Positions 34,262 through 44,928 of a stretch of 47,778 nt of DNA are shown here, piece by piece. A model generated the notes under the pieces. The model did not search any database and was not told the DNA's origin. It worked only from the letters and a program-made list of their open reading frames with translations. Origin of the DNA: Proluteimonas flavola (GTDB taxonomy: Bacteria; Pseudomonadota; Gammaproteobacteria; Xanthomonadales; Xanthomonadaceae); NCBI RefSeq assembly GCF_021191705.1, contig NZ_JAIWPU010000054.1, positions 1-47,778 on the forward strand. The letters are read 5' to 3'. A program made the position numbers and the translations under genes. Positions within the stretch are counted from its first letter, which is position 1. The number at the start of each line of letters is the position of its first letter.

Positions 34262-35235
34262 TCCTGTGCCCGGAAATTGAAATTGAGGCGGCGATTGAAG
34301 ACCGATTCGAAGCCGGCGTACGGCAACGGCTCAGCGGCGCGCACCGCGGCCTCGACCGAGCGGCGACCCTGCGCGTCATACGGGCACGACGCATCGAATT
34401 CGACGCTCATCACCTCGCCGCCCGGCAGTTGCATGATGTACATCCGGCAGACCTGCCCCAGGGGAATGTTGTCGGGCCTGCGCCAGTTGCGACGGACCGC
34501 TTCCTGGATCGCCGCGGCGTACTTCGCGGCCAGACCGCTGTCGCCATCGGGACGACCCGGCGGCGGGCTCGCGGCGGACGCGGCGGCGCGCTGCTCGGAG
34601 GCCTGCTGCGCATTGCGCTCGGCGATCTGCTTCAGGCGCTGCTCGGCCAGCTGCGCTTCGCGCTGGGTCTTCTCGCGCTCGGCGCGCAGCTTCTCGAGTT
34701 CCTGGCGCGCGAGCCGGCGCTTTTCCTCGGCTTCCTGCTGCTTCTGCTGCTCGGCCAGTTCGATCTGCGCCTGGCGACGCTTCTCTTCCTGTTCCTTCTC
34801 GCGCTGTTCGGCGGCCAGCGCATCGCGGCGCACGGCGGCCTGCGAGACGGTGTCGGGCTCGGGCACGACTTCCTGCAGCTGCGGCTGGCGCTGCTCGACG
34901 GCGTCTTCGGGGCGCGGTTCGAGCAGGGGCTGCGGCGGCGCGGACGCGGGCGCTTCGACCGGCTCGGGCACCGGTTCCGGCACGGGATCGGGCACCGGCT
35001 CGGGCGCAGGCTCCGGATCGGGCAGCGGCTCGGGCCTGCTGGCCAGCGCGCGCCGGTCGGCGGCGCTCAGCGCATTGGGATCGATGATGTCGGCCGAAAC
35101 CGGCGAGCCCATCGCCGATTCGGGCCGCGACGACGCGCTCCACAGCGCGCCGAGCAGGATCAGGCCGAACAGCAGCACATGGACCAGGATCGACAGTCCG
35201 ATCGCCACCACATTGTCGGAACGCGACTCGCGCAT
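34258..35235 (-). CDS. tolA: Tol-Pal system protein TolA
   Basis: TolA links the TolQR motor to the outer membrane. The 325-residue product has an N-terminal transmembrane helix (about 9-32), a Pro/Glu-rich stretch with many PEP repeats (about 68-97), a long Glu/Gln/Lys/Arg coiled coil (about 138-214), and C-terminal domain III (about 233-325) ending LPYAGFESVFNRRLNFNF. The ATG lies 1 bp after the tolR stop and the stop overlaps the start of the domain III paralogue. Confidence 0.94.
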   Translation of the reverse strand: MRESRSDNVVAIGLSILVHVLLFGLILLGALWSASSRPESAMGSPVSADIIDPNALSAADRRALASRPEPLPDPEPAPEPVPDPVPEPVPEPVEAPASAPPQPLLEPRPEDAVEQRQPQLQEVVPEPDTVSQAAVRRDALAAEQREKEQEEKRRQAQIELAEQQKQQEAEEKRRLARQELEKLRAEREKTQREAQLAEQRLKQIAERNAQQASEQRAAASAASPPPGRPDGDSGLAAKYAAAIQEAVRRNWRRPDNIPLGQVCRMYIMQLPGGEVMSVEFDASCPYDAQGRRSVEAAVRAAEPLPYAGFESVFNRRLNFNFRAQD

Positions 35236-35236
35236 C

Positions 35237-35674
<438 letters not shown>

Positions 35675-35740
35675 GGCGGAATCCGGATGCGGGGACGGTC
35701 GAACGGGACTGGGCCGGCGCGATCAAGCGCGCCGCGGGAA

Positions 35741-36538
35741 TCAGTCGGTGCCGCTCTGGCGTTCGAGGATCGAAGAGAACTCGTCGGAGAAGGCCTCGAA
35801 GCGCGTGGCGACGCGCTCGACCTTGGTCGCGAAGCGGTTGTAGGCCCAAACCGCCGGGATCGCGGCGAACAGACCCATCGCGGTCGCGATCAGCGCCTCG
35901 GAAATACCCGGCGCGACGGTGGCGATGGTCGCCTCCTTGACGCTGGCCAGGCCGTGGAACGAGATCATGATGCCCCACACGGTGCCGAGCAGGCCGACGT
36001 AGGGCGCGATCGAACCGACGTTGGCGAGGTATTCGAGATTGCTCTCCAGTCCGTCGAGTTCGCGCGCGCCGGCGACGCGCATGCCGCGCTGCGCGCCTTC
36101 GAGATGCGTGCGCGCATCGACGCCGCGGCGCTGCCGCTGACGCGAGTACTCGCGGTAGCCCGCTTCGAAGATGGCCTCCAGGCCCTCGATCTCACGGTTG
36201 CGCTCGGTGGCCGAGGCATAGAGCTTGCTGATCTCGGCACCGGACCAGAACCGCTCTTCGAAGCGGTCGGCTTCCTTCTCGGCGCGGTCGAGCAGGCGCT
36301 TCTTGCGGAAGATGATCACCCACGAGGAGATCGACGCAAACAGCAGCAGCAGCATCACCAACTGCACCGGGATCGACGCGTGCAGGATCAGCTCGAGGAT
36401 GCTGAGGTCGTTGGGCAGCGGCGCGGTCGCGGCCGCGGCGGCACCGGTGTTCGCGAGTTCGGTCGCGCCGGCGGCGGCCTCTTCGGGCAACGCCTGCACC
36501 TGGGCGGCGGACTGCAACAGCACGGGCATGAGACTCAT
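35741..36538 (-). CDS. tolQ: Tol-Pal system protein TolQ
   Basis: TolQ is the MotA/ExbB-type stator of the Tol motor. The 265-residue product has three membrane helices (about 50-72, and two in the C-terminal half), the VGLLGTVWGIMISF and PGISEALIATAMGLFAAIPAV motifs of the proton channel. The first 45 residues (Ala/Glu-rich) are an extension before the first helix; typical TolQ is about 230 residues. The start chosen is the first ATG after ybgC; ATG codons at residues 1 and 4 are both possible. Confidence 0.95.
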   Translation of the reverse strand: MSLMPVLLQSAAQVQALPEEAAAGATELANTGAAAAATAPLPNDLSILELILHASIPVQLVMLLLLFASISSWVIIFRKKRLLDRAEKEADRFEERFWSGAEISKLYASATERNREIEGLEAIFEAGYREYSRQRQRRGVDARTHLEGAQRGMRVAGARELDGLESNLEYLANVGSIAPYVGLLGTVWGIMISFHGLASVKEATIATVAPGISEALIATAMGLFAAIPAVWAYNRFATKVERVATRFEAFSDEFSSILERQSGTD

Positions 36539-36544
36539 CCAGGA

Positions 36545-36994
36545 TTACTCCGCTGACGTTTCGAGTGACTTGAGTTGTGTGTAGAGCGCGTCGGGAATCG
36601 CACGCGGCCTGAAACCGGATGCCGACAATGCCGCCACGCGAACCTCGGCATCGAGCAGCAGATCACCATCGCGGCGCACCTCCTGCACGAACACCGCGCT
36701 CGCACGCCGACACTGCCGCAGCGCCACGCTGACCTCCAGCGCATCGTCGAGCCGCGCCGGACTGCGGAAATCGACCCGCATCGCACGGACCGCGAACACC
36801 GTGCCATGCGTATCGCGCAGCAACGCCTGTCCGTAGCCGTGCGCACGCAACCACTCGCTGCGCGCGCGTTCCATGAAAGCCACGTACTGCGCGTGATAGA
36901 CGACGCCACCTGCGTCGGTATCTTCCCAATAGACGCGTGTCGGCCAACTGAATACCGGGGATTGGGGATTCGGGATTCGGAATTCGGCGGTCAT
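36545..36994 (-). CDS. ybgC: Acyl-CoA thioesterase YbgC
   Basis: YbgC is a hot-dog-fold thioesterase encoded with Tol-Pal in most proteobacteria. The 149-residue product has the catalytic DTDAGGVVYHAQY motif (Asp27 corresponding to E. coli Asp18) and FMERARSEWLR. Its N-terminus is about nine residues longer than the E. coli protein because four heptamer repeat units (36958-36985) lie in frame and encode residues 4-13 (EFRIPNPQSP). No other start is visible downstream, so the repeat seems to be translated. It lies 6 bp before tolQ. Confidence 0.94.
   Translation of the reverse strand: MTAEFRIPNPQSPVFSWPTRVYWEDTDAGGVVYHAQYVAFMERARSEWLRAHGYGQALLRDTHGTVFAVRAMRVDFRSPARLDDALEVSVALRQCRRASAVFVQEVRRDGDLLLDAEVRVAALSASGFRPRAIPDALYTQLKSLETSAE
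36958..36985. repeat. Heptamer array inside the start of ybgC
   Basis: Four 7-bp units, GGGATTG, GGGATTC, GGGATTC, GGAATTC, of the same family as the array next to queC, here within coding sequence. Confidence 0.88.
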
Positions 36995-37040
36995 GACGTC
37001 TGTTTCAAGGTCGAGGGAGCAGCCTGGGCCTTCGGCGATG

Positions 37041-38081
<1,041 letters not shown>

Positions 38082-38118
38082 CCGCGCATGATCGCATGCC
38101 GCAGGCGCGGGATCGCCC

Positions 38119-38186
38119 GTGGGGGGGGGGCGGGGGGGGGGGGGCGGGGGGGCCCCCCCCCCCCCCGCCCCCGCCCCCGCCCCCCC
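38119..38186. other. Poly-G/poly-C block, probable sequencing or assembly artefact
   Basis: From the left the strand reads G-runs of 10, 14 and 7 broken by single C, then switches in one step to C-runs of about 14, 5, 5 and 7 broken by single G. Read from the right on the other strand it is again G-runs. That mirror pattern is what two-colour Illumina base-calling produces when reads from both sides enter an unreadable structure and are called dark as G. The true sequence is probably a hairpin between ruvB and the monooxygenase gene. A real G-quadruplex-forming tract cannot be excluded. Confidence 0.65.
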
Positions 38187-38210
38187 ACCGGCCGCTCCCA
38201 CGGATACCGG

Positions 38211-39194
38211 TCAGCCGCGCATCGCTTCCGCCGCCAGCGCGAAGCTGTGCCGCCTCGCCTGGTGGTCGAAGATGTTGGCCGTCAGCATCAGCTCGTCGGG
38301 GCGATGGCGCGCGGCGAACTCGGCGATGCCTTCGCGCACGTCGTCCGGATCGCCGACCACCGAGCACGCCAGCGATTGCGCGACCATCGCCTTCTCGGCC
38401 GGCGTCCAGAAGGCCTCGATGTCGTCGACCGGTGGCGGAATCAGGCCCGGCGCGCCACGACGCAGCCGCACGAAACTCTGCTGCTGCGTGGTGAACAGGC
38501 GCTGCGCTTCGGCACGCGTATCCGCCGCGACCACGTTGAGCGCAAGCATCGCGTGCGGCTGGCGCAGGCGCTTCGACGGACGGAAATCGCGGTGGTACAG
38601 CGCCAGCGCTTCCGACATCGCCGCCGGCGCGAAGTGCGAGGCGAACGCGTACGGCAGGCCGAGCGTCGCCGCGAGTCCGGCACCGAACAGGCTGGAACCC
38701 AGGATCCACACCGGCACGTCGAGCCCTGCGCCCGGCACGGCCTGCACCGGCTGGCCGGGTTGCGCCGGCTCGAAGTAGCGCAGCAGTTCCATGACATCGG
38801 ACGGAAACGCATCCGCACCGGCGTAGTAGCGCCGCAGCGCCTGCGTCGTGGCCTGATCGGTGCCCGGCGCGCGACCGAGACCGAGATCGATCCGCCCCGG
38901 ATACAGCGACGCCAGCGTGCCGAACTGCTCGGCCACCTGCAGCGGCGCGTGGTTGGGCAGCATCACGCCGCCCGAGCCGACCCGGATCGTCGACGTGCCG
39001 CCGGCGATGTGTCCGATCAGCACGGCCGTCGCCGCACTGGCGATGCCCGGCATGTTGTGGTGCTCGGCCAGCCAGTAGCGCGCGTAACCGAGCGCTTCAC
39101 CATGGCGGGCGAGATCGAGCGAACGCGCGAAGGATTCCGCCGGCGTACTGCCCTCGGTGACCGGGGCGAGATCGAGTATCGAGAAGGGGATCAT
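38211..39194 (-). CDS. LLM-class flavin-dependent oxidoreductase (luciferase-like)
   Basis: The 327-residue product belongs to the bacterial-luciferase-like monooxygenase family. Recognised segments are [22 protein letters not shown], the conserved [16 protein letters not shown] near 44-60, [21 protein letters not shown] and [13 protein letters not shown]. These enzymes use reduced FMN or F420; the substrate is unknown. The ATG at 39194 begins the family sequence. Its 3' end lies 25 bp from the poly-G/poly-C block, so the C-terminus (EAMRG) should be treated with some caution. Confidence 0.9.
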   Translation of the reverse strand: MIPFSILDLAPVTEGSTPAESFARSLDLARHGEALGYARYWLAEHHNMPGIASAATAVLIGHIAGGTSTIRVGSGGVMLPNHAPLQVAEQFGTLASLYPGRIDLGLGRAPGTDQATTQALRRYYAGADAFPSDVMELLRYFEPAQPGQPVQAVPGAGLDVPVWILGSSLFGAGLAATLGLPYAFASHFAPAAMSEALALYHRDFRPSKRLRQPHAMLALNVVAADTRAEAQRLFTTQQQSFVRLRRGAPGLIPPPVDDIEAFWTPAEKAMVAQSLACSVVGDPDDVREGIAEFAARHRPDELMLTANIFDHQARRHSFALAAEAMRG

Positions 39195-39642
39195 GCTGGG
39201 GACGTGGTGTGGGATGCCTTCCACCTTGGGGCGGCCGGCCAGGAACACCAGCGCGGGGATCGGAGCGCATCGTTCCGGAATCGGGAATCGAGGACGCACG
39301 CTGTCGCATGCCTGCCGTGGCGGCCCGCTTCGGCGCTATGTATCGTCGCTCATGTACGCGCTGGAAGGCCCCGCGCATTGTCGTCTCGCAGTGTCAGCGT
39401 GCACAGCGCGTTCCACCCGTCGATGCGGGACGACGATCGCATCAGGCGCGCCGATCCGTTTGAGTGCCAGCGGTGACGGGTTCGCGAGGCGAGCAGCGCT
39501 CGATCCCACACTGCGTTGGATGCCCCGGACGGCATCGACGTGCCCGAATGCGTCCATCGCAGAAGGCGCGGATGCAGCGTCCCGGGAAGCCGGTCTCCTC
39601 AAGATCCGCGCCGCCTTCTCCGGAGTTGGGCGATGAACCATG
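39195..39642. other. Gene-free stretch with no recognised feature
   Basis: About 450 bp upstream of the monooxygenase. I see no convincing coding frame on either strand, and composition is less GC-rich than the flanks. It contains two heptamer-like units (CGGAATC, GGGAATC at 39276-39289) related to the arrays elsewhere in the window. The promoter of the monooxygenase should be at its left end. Confidence 0.5.
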
Positions 39643-39676
39643 AAAAAAGCCCGCCACCGGTAAACCGGTTGCGGGC
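39643..39676 (-). terminator. Strong rho-independent terminator downstream of the MurG-like/desaturase-like pair
   Basis: GCCCGC (39649-39654) pairs with GCGGGC (39671-39676) and, inside, ACCGG (39656-39660) pairs with CCGGT (39665-39669) around a TAAA loop, giving an 11-bp stem with one internal mismatch. On the minus strand it is followed by TTTTTT (39648-39643). It is about 140 bp beyond the flavoprotein stop at 39817; the stretch between has no recognised gene. Confidence 0.88.
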
Positions 39677-39816
39677 CTTGCTCCCTCCCCCACGTCGGGT
39701 GCAGGGCGATAGTGAAAGAGTCGTTACCGCTTTGCACGCTGCATTGCAAAACGATACCGGCGGGTTCAAAAAATCGCAGGAAGCGCGTCTGTGCCCCCCG
39801 CGAACATCTTGCGTAT

Positions 39817-41445
39817 TCAGGGTTTCGGGCCGCGGCGCAGGTCGCGCAGGATCTCGCGCGCGGCATTGCGCCCGGGCAGGCCGGTGACGCCGCCGCCGGG
39901 GTGGGAACCCGATCCACACAGGTAGAGCCCGCGCAGCGCGCTACGGTAATTCCCCTGCCCGAGCAGCGGCCGCGCGCTGAACAACTGGTCCGGGCCGAGC
40001 GCGCCGTGGAAGATGTCGCCGCCGACGAGGCCGAGCCTGCGCTCCAGATCCAGCGGCGTCAGCGCGTCATAGCCGAGCACGCTGCGCGCGAAGTTCGGCG
40101 CGTGCGCATCCACGGTGTCGATCATCAGCTGCGCGACCGTGTCGCGATGCGCATCCCAGCCGCCGTCGGAATCCTGGATGACCGGATTGACGTGCTGGCA
40201 GAACAGGCTGGCGACGTGCTGTCCGGGCGGCGCGAGGCTGTCGTCGAGCGTGGACGAGATCACCAGTTCCACGACCGGCGCGCGCGCCCAGCCGGGATTG
40301 TGTTCGCGCGATTTCGCATCGAAATACGCGCGCTCGAAGTAATCGAGCGAATCGCCGACCAGGATGCCGCTCTGGTGGTGCGGCTGCAGCGCGGTGCCCG
40401 GGGCAGCGCGGAAATCCGGCAGTTCCGACAGCGCGACGTTCATGCGGAACGTGCCGGAACCGCAGCGGTAACGGCGGATGCGCGCGGCGGTGTCGTCGTC
40501 GAGATGTCCGGGCGCGAGCAGGCGCGTGTACAGCAGCTTCGGATTGAGGTTGGACGCCACCACGCCCGCGCGCAACGTGCGTCCGTCGGCGAGTGCGACA
40601 CCGACGGTGCGACCGTCCTCGACCAGCACCTGCGCGACCTCCGCATCGGTGTCGATCACCACGCCGCGCGCACGGCATTCGCGCGCGATCGCATCGCTGA
40701 TCGCGCCCATGCCGCCGATCGCATGACCCCACACGCCGCTCTTGCCGTTGACCTCGCCGAACACGTGGTGCAGCAGCACATAGGCCGAGCCCGGCGTGTA
40801 GGGACTGGCGAAGTTGCCGACGATCGAATCCCAGCCCAGCGCGGCTTTGAGCGGTTCGCACTCGAACCAGTCGTCGAGCAGTTCGCCGGCGGACCTGGAG
40901 AACAGGTCGAGCAGGTCGCGGCGACCGCGCATGTCCAGCGATTTCAGGTGCCGCGCGACGCTCAGCGAACTGAGCCAGTCGGCGAGTACGAAGCGGTCGC
41001 TGACGTTGGGCGGTGTCGCGTGCATCAGTGCGCGCAGCACCACGACCACGCGATCGAGCATCGCGTAGTACGCCGGCAGACGCGCGGCATCGCGTGGCGA
41101 CCAGCGCGCGAGTTCGGCCGCGCCATCCGGTCCGCCGAGGCGGAACGCGCGGCCGCCGGGCAACGGCAGGAAATTCGAATACGGCCGTTCGACCACGCGC
41201 AGGCCGTGCTGGGCCAGCCGCAGGTCGGCGATCACCGTCGGGTTCAGCAGACTGACCGTGTAGCTCGCCAGCGAGTTGCGGAAACCAGGATGGAATTCCT
41301 CGGTGACGGCTGCACCGCCGACGACGCGGCGACGCTCCAGCACGCGCACGCGCAGGCCGGCACCGGCGAGATACGCCGCGCAGACCAGTCCGTTGTGGCC
41401 GCCGCCGACGACCAGCACATCGCAGTCGTCGCGGCGCCCGCTCAT
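39817..41445 (-). CDS. Phytoene-desaturase-like FAD-dependent oxidoreductase
   Basis: The 542-residue product belongs to the CrtI/PYROXD2-like family of FAD-dependent oxidoreductases. It has the dinucleotide motif VVGGGHNGLVCAAYLAGAG (12-30), GGAAVTEEFHPGFRNSLASY, HAIGGMGAISDAIA, and a C-terminal FAD motif LYLCGSGSHPGGGVTGLPGRNAA. The family includes carotenoid desaturases but also many enzymes with unknown substrates; no other carotenoid gene is nearby. Its ATG overlaps the stop of the MurG-like gene (ATGA), so the two are co-translated. Confidence 0.88.
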   Translation of the reverse strand: MSGRRDDCDVLVVGGGHNGLVCAAYLAGAGLRVRVLERRRVVGGAAVTEEFHPGFRNSLASYTVSLLNPTVIADLRLAQHGLRVVERPYSNFLPLPGGRAFRLGGPDGAAELARWSPRDAARLPAYYAMLDRVVVVLRALMHATPPNVSDRFVLADWLSSLSVARHLKSLDMRGRRDLLDLFSRSAGELLDDWFECEPLKAALGWDSIVGNFASPYTPGSAYVLLHHVFGEVNGKSGVWGHAIGGMGAISDAIARECRARGVVIDTDAEVAQVLVEDGRTVGVALADGRTLRAGVVASNLNPKLLYTRLLAPGHLDDDTAARIRRYRCGSGTFRMNVALSELPDFRAAPGTALQPHHQSGILVGDSLDYFERAYFDAKSREHNPGWARAPVVELVISSTLDDSLAPPGQHVASLFCQHVNPVIQDSDGGWDAHRDTVAQLMIDTVDAHAPNFARSVLGYDALTPLDLERRLGLVGGDIFHGALGPDQLFSARPLLGQGNYRSALRGLYLCGSGSHPGGGVTGLPGRNAAREILRDLRRGPKP

Positions 41446-42560
41446 GCGTGCCGGGCCAGGGTGGACTGCACCAGATCGGCCAGCATCGACGCGGCCTGGG
41501 GACGCCCCAGCGCGGCCGAGGCGCGCGCGGCATCGGGCAGGACGGTCGGCGAGGCGAAGGCGTCGGCGAGCAGCATCGAGAGGTGCTCGGGCGTGAGTTC
41601 GGGCTCGGGCACGCACCAGCCGATGCCGGCCGCGGCCAGCGTCTCGGCGTTGCGGCGTTGCTCGTCGCGCGAGCCGCCCACGGGAATCGGCACCAGCACC
41701 GCCGGACGGCCGACCGTCAGCAGATCGGCCGCCGTGGTCGCGCCGGCGCGGGTGACCACCAGATGCGCATCGCGCAGGCGCGCGCCCATGTCGTCGAAGA
41801 ACGGGCGCACGGTCGCGTCGATGCCGGCTTCGCGCAGCCTGCGTTCGATTTCGTCGGTCGCATCGCCCTTGTACTGCAGCGAGACCTGCAGGCGCTGGCG
41901 GATCGGTCCGGGCAGCTGCAGCAACGCCGGCGGCACGACCTCGCCGAACACGCGCGCGCTCTGGCTGCCGCCGACGACGAGCAGGCGCAGCGGCGCAGCC
42001 GCATCGAGCGGCGGATAGTCGCCGCGCGCGTCGAGGATGGCCTGACGCACGGGATTGCCGGTGTCGACGATGCGTGCGGCATCGAAGCCGTCGAGGCCGG
42101 CAGTCTCCGGGAACGAGGTCGCCACGCCATCGGCGAAGCGCAGCAGCTTGCGGTTGGCCATGCTCAGGCGCGCGCCCTGCTCGTGCAGCAGCAGCGGCAG
42201 CGCGCGGCTCTTCGCCGCCAGCGCCGGCGCGAAACTCGGATAGCCGCCGAAGCCGACCAGCAGGCGCACGCCGCGACGGCGCATGTCGGCACGTGCCGCA
42301 GCCGTCGCGCGCAGGATGGTCAGGCCGGCGGCCAGCTTGCCCGACAGCCCGCCTTCGAGGCTGCGCGCAGGCAGCACCACGTGGTCGAGGCCGGCCAGCG
42401 CCTGCGTGTACGCGGCGCCGCGACGCTCGGTGTAGATCACCACCGGATGCCCGCGTCGCTGCAGCTCGCGCGCCAGCGCTTCGGCCGGGAACAGATGCCC
42501 GCCGGTGCCGCCGGCGGCGCAGGCGATGGTGGACAGTGACGATGAAAGCGCGTGCGACAT
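41442..42560 (-). CDS. MurG-like glycosyltransferase (GT28), divergent
   Basis: MurG adds GlcNAc to lipid I. The 372-residue product has the MurG frame: GGTGGHLFPAEALARELQ (17-34), VGFGGYPSFAPALAA, TGNPVR, PFFDDMGARLRDAHLVVTRAGATT. Yet signature residues differ from MurG: HEQN is HEQG (126-129), GGSQG is GGSQS (197-201), and the conserved Glu of the nucleotide-binding helix is Asp in RAGATTAAD (271-279). It is not in a division/cell-wall cluster but overlaps the desaturase-like gene. It may be a paralogue with a different acceptor; whether the genome has a second, canonical murG cannot be seen here. Confidence 0.82.
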   Translation of the reverse strand: MSHALSSSLSTIACAAGGTGGHLFPAEALARELQRRGHPVVIYTERRGAAYTQALAGLDHVVLPARSLEGGLSGKLAAGLTILRATAAARADMRRRGVRLLVGFGGYPSFAPALAAKSRALPLLLHEQGARLSMANRKLLRFADGVATSFPETAGLDGFDAARIVDTGNPVRQAILDARGDYPPLDAAAPLRLLVVGGSQSARVFGEVVPPALLQLPGPIRQRLQVSLQYKGDATDEIERRLREAGIDATVRPFFDDMGARLRDAHLVVTRAGATTAADLLTVGRPAVLVPIPVGGSRDEQRRNAETLAAAGIGWCVPEPELTPEHLSMLLADAFASPTVLPDAARASAALGRPQAASMLADLVQSTLARHA

Positions 42561-42664
42561 GGGACGGCGTGTTCCAGCGTGGCGCACGACTATAGCCACT
42601 GCGTCCAGCGGGGGCATCCCGGCCACAGGCGATAATCGGGACTTCCTCCCTGCCTGCCATCGCC

Positions 42665-44197
42665 ATGCCCGAAGACCGCATCCGCAATGCCGCCCTGCGC
42701 GACCGTGTCGTGACCGCCACGCACGCCGCCACCCTGATCCTGCCCGGCCAGACCGTGGCGATGAGCGGGTTCACCGGCTCGGGTTACCCCAAGTCCCTGC
42801 CGCAGGCGCTGGCAGCGCGCATCGAGGCGGCCCATGTGGCCGGCGAGGAATTCCAGATCCGCCTGTTGACCGGTGCGTCCACTGCGCCGGAACTCGACGG
42901 TGCCCTGGCGAAGGTCGACGGCATCGCGCTACGCCTGCCGTTCCAGAGCGACCCCGACGCCCGGCGCCGGATCAACGACGGCACCCTGGCCTACATCGAC
43001 GCGCACCTGAGCCATGTCGCCCAGCAGGCGTGGTTCGGTTTCTATGGCGACATCGACGTGGCGGTGATCGAGGCGGTCGCGATCCGCGAGGACGGCAGCA
43101 TCGTGCCGTCGACCTCGGTCGGCAACAGCAAGACCTGGCTGGACCTGGCGAAGCACGTGATCGTGGAGGTCAACGACTGGCAGCCGGCCGCGCTCGAAGG
43201 CATGCACGACATCTACTACGGCACCGCGCTGCCGCCGCAGCGTCGGCCGATTCCGCTGGAACATCCCGACGACCGTATCGGCGAAACCGCGCTGCGGGTG
43301 GATCCGGACAAGATCGTCGCGATCGTGCGCACGCACGCGCCCGACCGCAACAGCCCCTTCAGCCCGGTCGACGCGACCAGCGAGCGGATTGCCGGGCACC
43401 TGATCGACTTCCTGCGCCATGAAGTGGACAAGGGGCGGCTGCCCGCCAACCTGCTGCCGCTGCAGTCGGGCGTGGGCAACATCCCCAATGCCGTCCTCGC
43501 AGGTCTGGCGCGCAGCGGCTTCCGCGACCTCACCGCGTTCACCGAGGTCATCCAGGACGGCATGCTCGACCTGCTACGCAGCGGCGTGCTCCGCGGCGCG
43601 TCCTGCACCGGTTTCGCGATGAGTCCGGATGCGAACGCGGCATTCAAGGCGGAGATCGACTTCTTCCGCGACAAGATCCTGCTGCGCTCACAGGAGATCT
43701 CCAACCATCCCGAACTCGTGCGCCGGCTGGGGTGCATCGGCATGAACGGCATGGTGGAAGTGGACCTGTACGGCAACATCAATTCCACCCACATCATGGG
43801 CAGCTGCATGCAGAACGGCATCGGCGGCTCGGGCGACTTCGCGCGCAACGGCTTCCTGTCGATCTTCATGAGCCCGAGCACCGCGAAGAACGGCACCATC
43901 TCGGCCATCGTGCCGATGGTCAGCCACGTGGACCATACCGAGCACGACGTGTCGATCGTCGTCACCGAACACGGGCTGGCCGACCTGCGCGGGCTGTCGC
44001 CGAAGCAGCGCGCACGCGTGCTGATCGACCGCTGCGCACACCCTGATTACCGCGATGCGCTGGCGGACTACTTCGCCCGCGCCTTGCGCGACAGCTATGG
44101 CAAGCACACCCCGCACCTGCTGCCCGAGGCGCTGTCGTGGCACCAGCGCTGGCTCGACACCGGCGACATGCGCTCCGTTACAGCGCCCGCGTCATGA
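42665..44197 (+). CDS. Succinyl-CoA:acetate CoA-transferase (AarC-like)
   Basis: The 510-residue product matches the class I CoA-transferase/acetyl-CoA hydrolase family of AarC and yeast Ach1. It has [13 protein letters not shown] (34-46), [18 protein letters not shown] and the catalytic Glu as E294 in [13 protein letters not shown], at the same number as in AarC, followed by [19 protein letters not shown]. It interconverts succinyl-CoA plus acetate with acetyl-CoA plus succinate, by-passing succinyl-CoA synthetase. It overlaps the convergent GIY-YIG/GNAT gene by 20 bp. Confidence 0.93.
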   Translation: MPEDRIRNAALRDRVVTATHAATLILPGQTVAMSGFTGSGYPKSLPQALAARIEAAHVAGEEFQIRLLTGASTAPELDGALAKVDGIALRLPFQSDPDARRRINDGTLAYIDAHLSHVAQQAWFGFYGDIDVAVIEAVAIREDGSIVPSTSVGNSKTWLDLAKHVIVEVNDWQPAALEGMHDIYYGTALPPQRRPIPLEHPDDRIGETALRVDPDKIVAIVRTHAPDRNSPFSPVDATSERIAGHLIDFLRHEVDKGRLPANLLPLQSGVGNIPNAVLAGLARSGFRDLTAFTEVIQDGMLDLLRSGVLRGASCTGFAMSPDANAAFKAEIDFFRDKILLRSQEISNHPELVRRLGCIGMNGMVEVDLYGNINSTHIMGSCMQNGIGGSGDFARNGFLSIFMSPSTAKNGTISAIVPMVSHVDHTEHDVSIVVTEHGLADLRGLSPKQRARVLIDRCAHPDYRDALADYFARALRDSYGKHTPHLLPEALSWHQRWLDTGDMRSVTAPAS

Positions 44198-44897
44198 AGA
44201 TGCTGAAGGGATCGTCGACGTAATCGCCGAACGGGCCGCAGGGCTCGAACCCGTGTCGCGCGTAGAGCGCATGCGCAGGCGCGAATGCGACCGCGGTACC
44301 GGTCTCCAGACTGAGCCGCCGCCAGCCCTGCGCGCGGGCCGTGTCCATCAGGTGGGCGAGCAGTGCCGCGGCGACGCCGCGGCGCAGATGCGCGGCATCG
44401 GTGCGCATCGACTTGAGTTCACCGTGTCCGTCGCCGAGCGCCTTCAGCGCGCCGCAACCGGCGAGCGCATCGCCGCGCCAGGCGCTGAAGAACGCGATGT
44501 CCGGCGCGCGCAGGCCCGACAGATCCAGCGCATGGATGCTTTCGGGCGGCGAATGCAGCGCCATCGCATCGAGATGCGCCTGCAGCAGCGCGACGACGCG
44601 TGGATCGTCGAGGCCGCCTGCACGGATCTCCAGCGGCGCCTCCGGCGTCTGCAGCCACGCCAGCTTGCGCGCACGCGGCTGGCGCTTGAGTTGCCATTCG
44701 GCGCGCGAGGCGCTGGCGCGGTCCGGATAGCCGCGGCTGGCGAGGATGCGCACCGGTGGATTGCCGCGCGTGTACTTCGCGCCGCGTCCTGCCGCATGGG
44801 CTTCGAACCGCGCGTCGAGATCGTTGGTGATGCCGGCGTACCAGTTGCCGTTGCGGCATTCGAGCAGGTACAGGTGCCAGAGCGATGGTGCGGTCAT
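44178..44897 (-). CDS. GIY-YIG domain / GNAT acetyltransferase fusion
   Basis: The 239-residue product joins two domains. Residues 6-85 match the small UPF0213/YhbQ-type GIY-YIG domain ([26 protein letters not shown], and SRAEWQLKR with the catalytic-type Glu67). Residues about 88-239 match a GNAT N-acetyltransferase ([62 protein letters not shown]). Such YhbQ proteins are usually free-standing. The ATG at 44897 was preferred to a GTG at 44915. The junction is in one frame with no sign of a sequencing fault. Substrate unknown. Confidence 0.88.
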   Translation of the reverse strand: MTAPSLWHLYLLECRNGNWYAGITNDLDARFEAHAAGRGAKYTRGNPPVRILASRGYPDRASASRAEWQLKRQPRARKLAWLQTPEAPLEIRAGGLDDPRVVALLQAHLDAMALHSPPESIHALDLSGLRAPDIAFFSAWRGDALAGCGALKALGDGHGELKSMRTDAAHLRRGVAAALLAHLMDTARAQGWRRLSLETGTAVAFAPAHALYARHGFEPCGPFGDYVDDPFSIFMTRAL

Positions 44898-44928
44898 CGC
44901 ACCGATTATCCACACGCGCGCGGCGCTG

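Noticed and set aside
38096..38494. Proline/glycine-rich open frames through the poly-G/poly-C block
   Set aside because: They exist only because the homopolymer tract has no stops; the tract itself is probably an artefact.
39336..39917. 193-codon minus-strand frame between the desaturase-like gene and the monooxygenase
   Set aside because: It overlaps the end of the flavoprotein and reads through a strong terminator; composition and sequence look non-coding.
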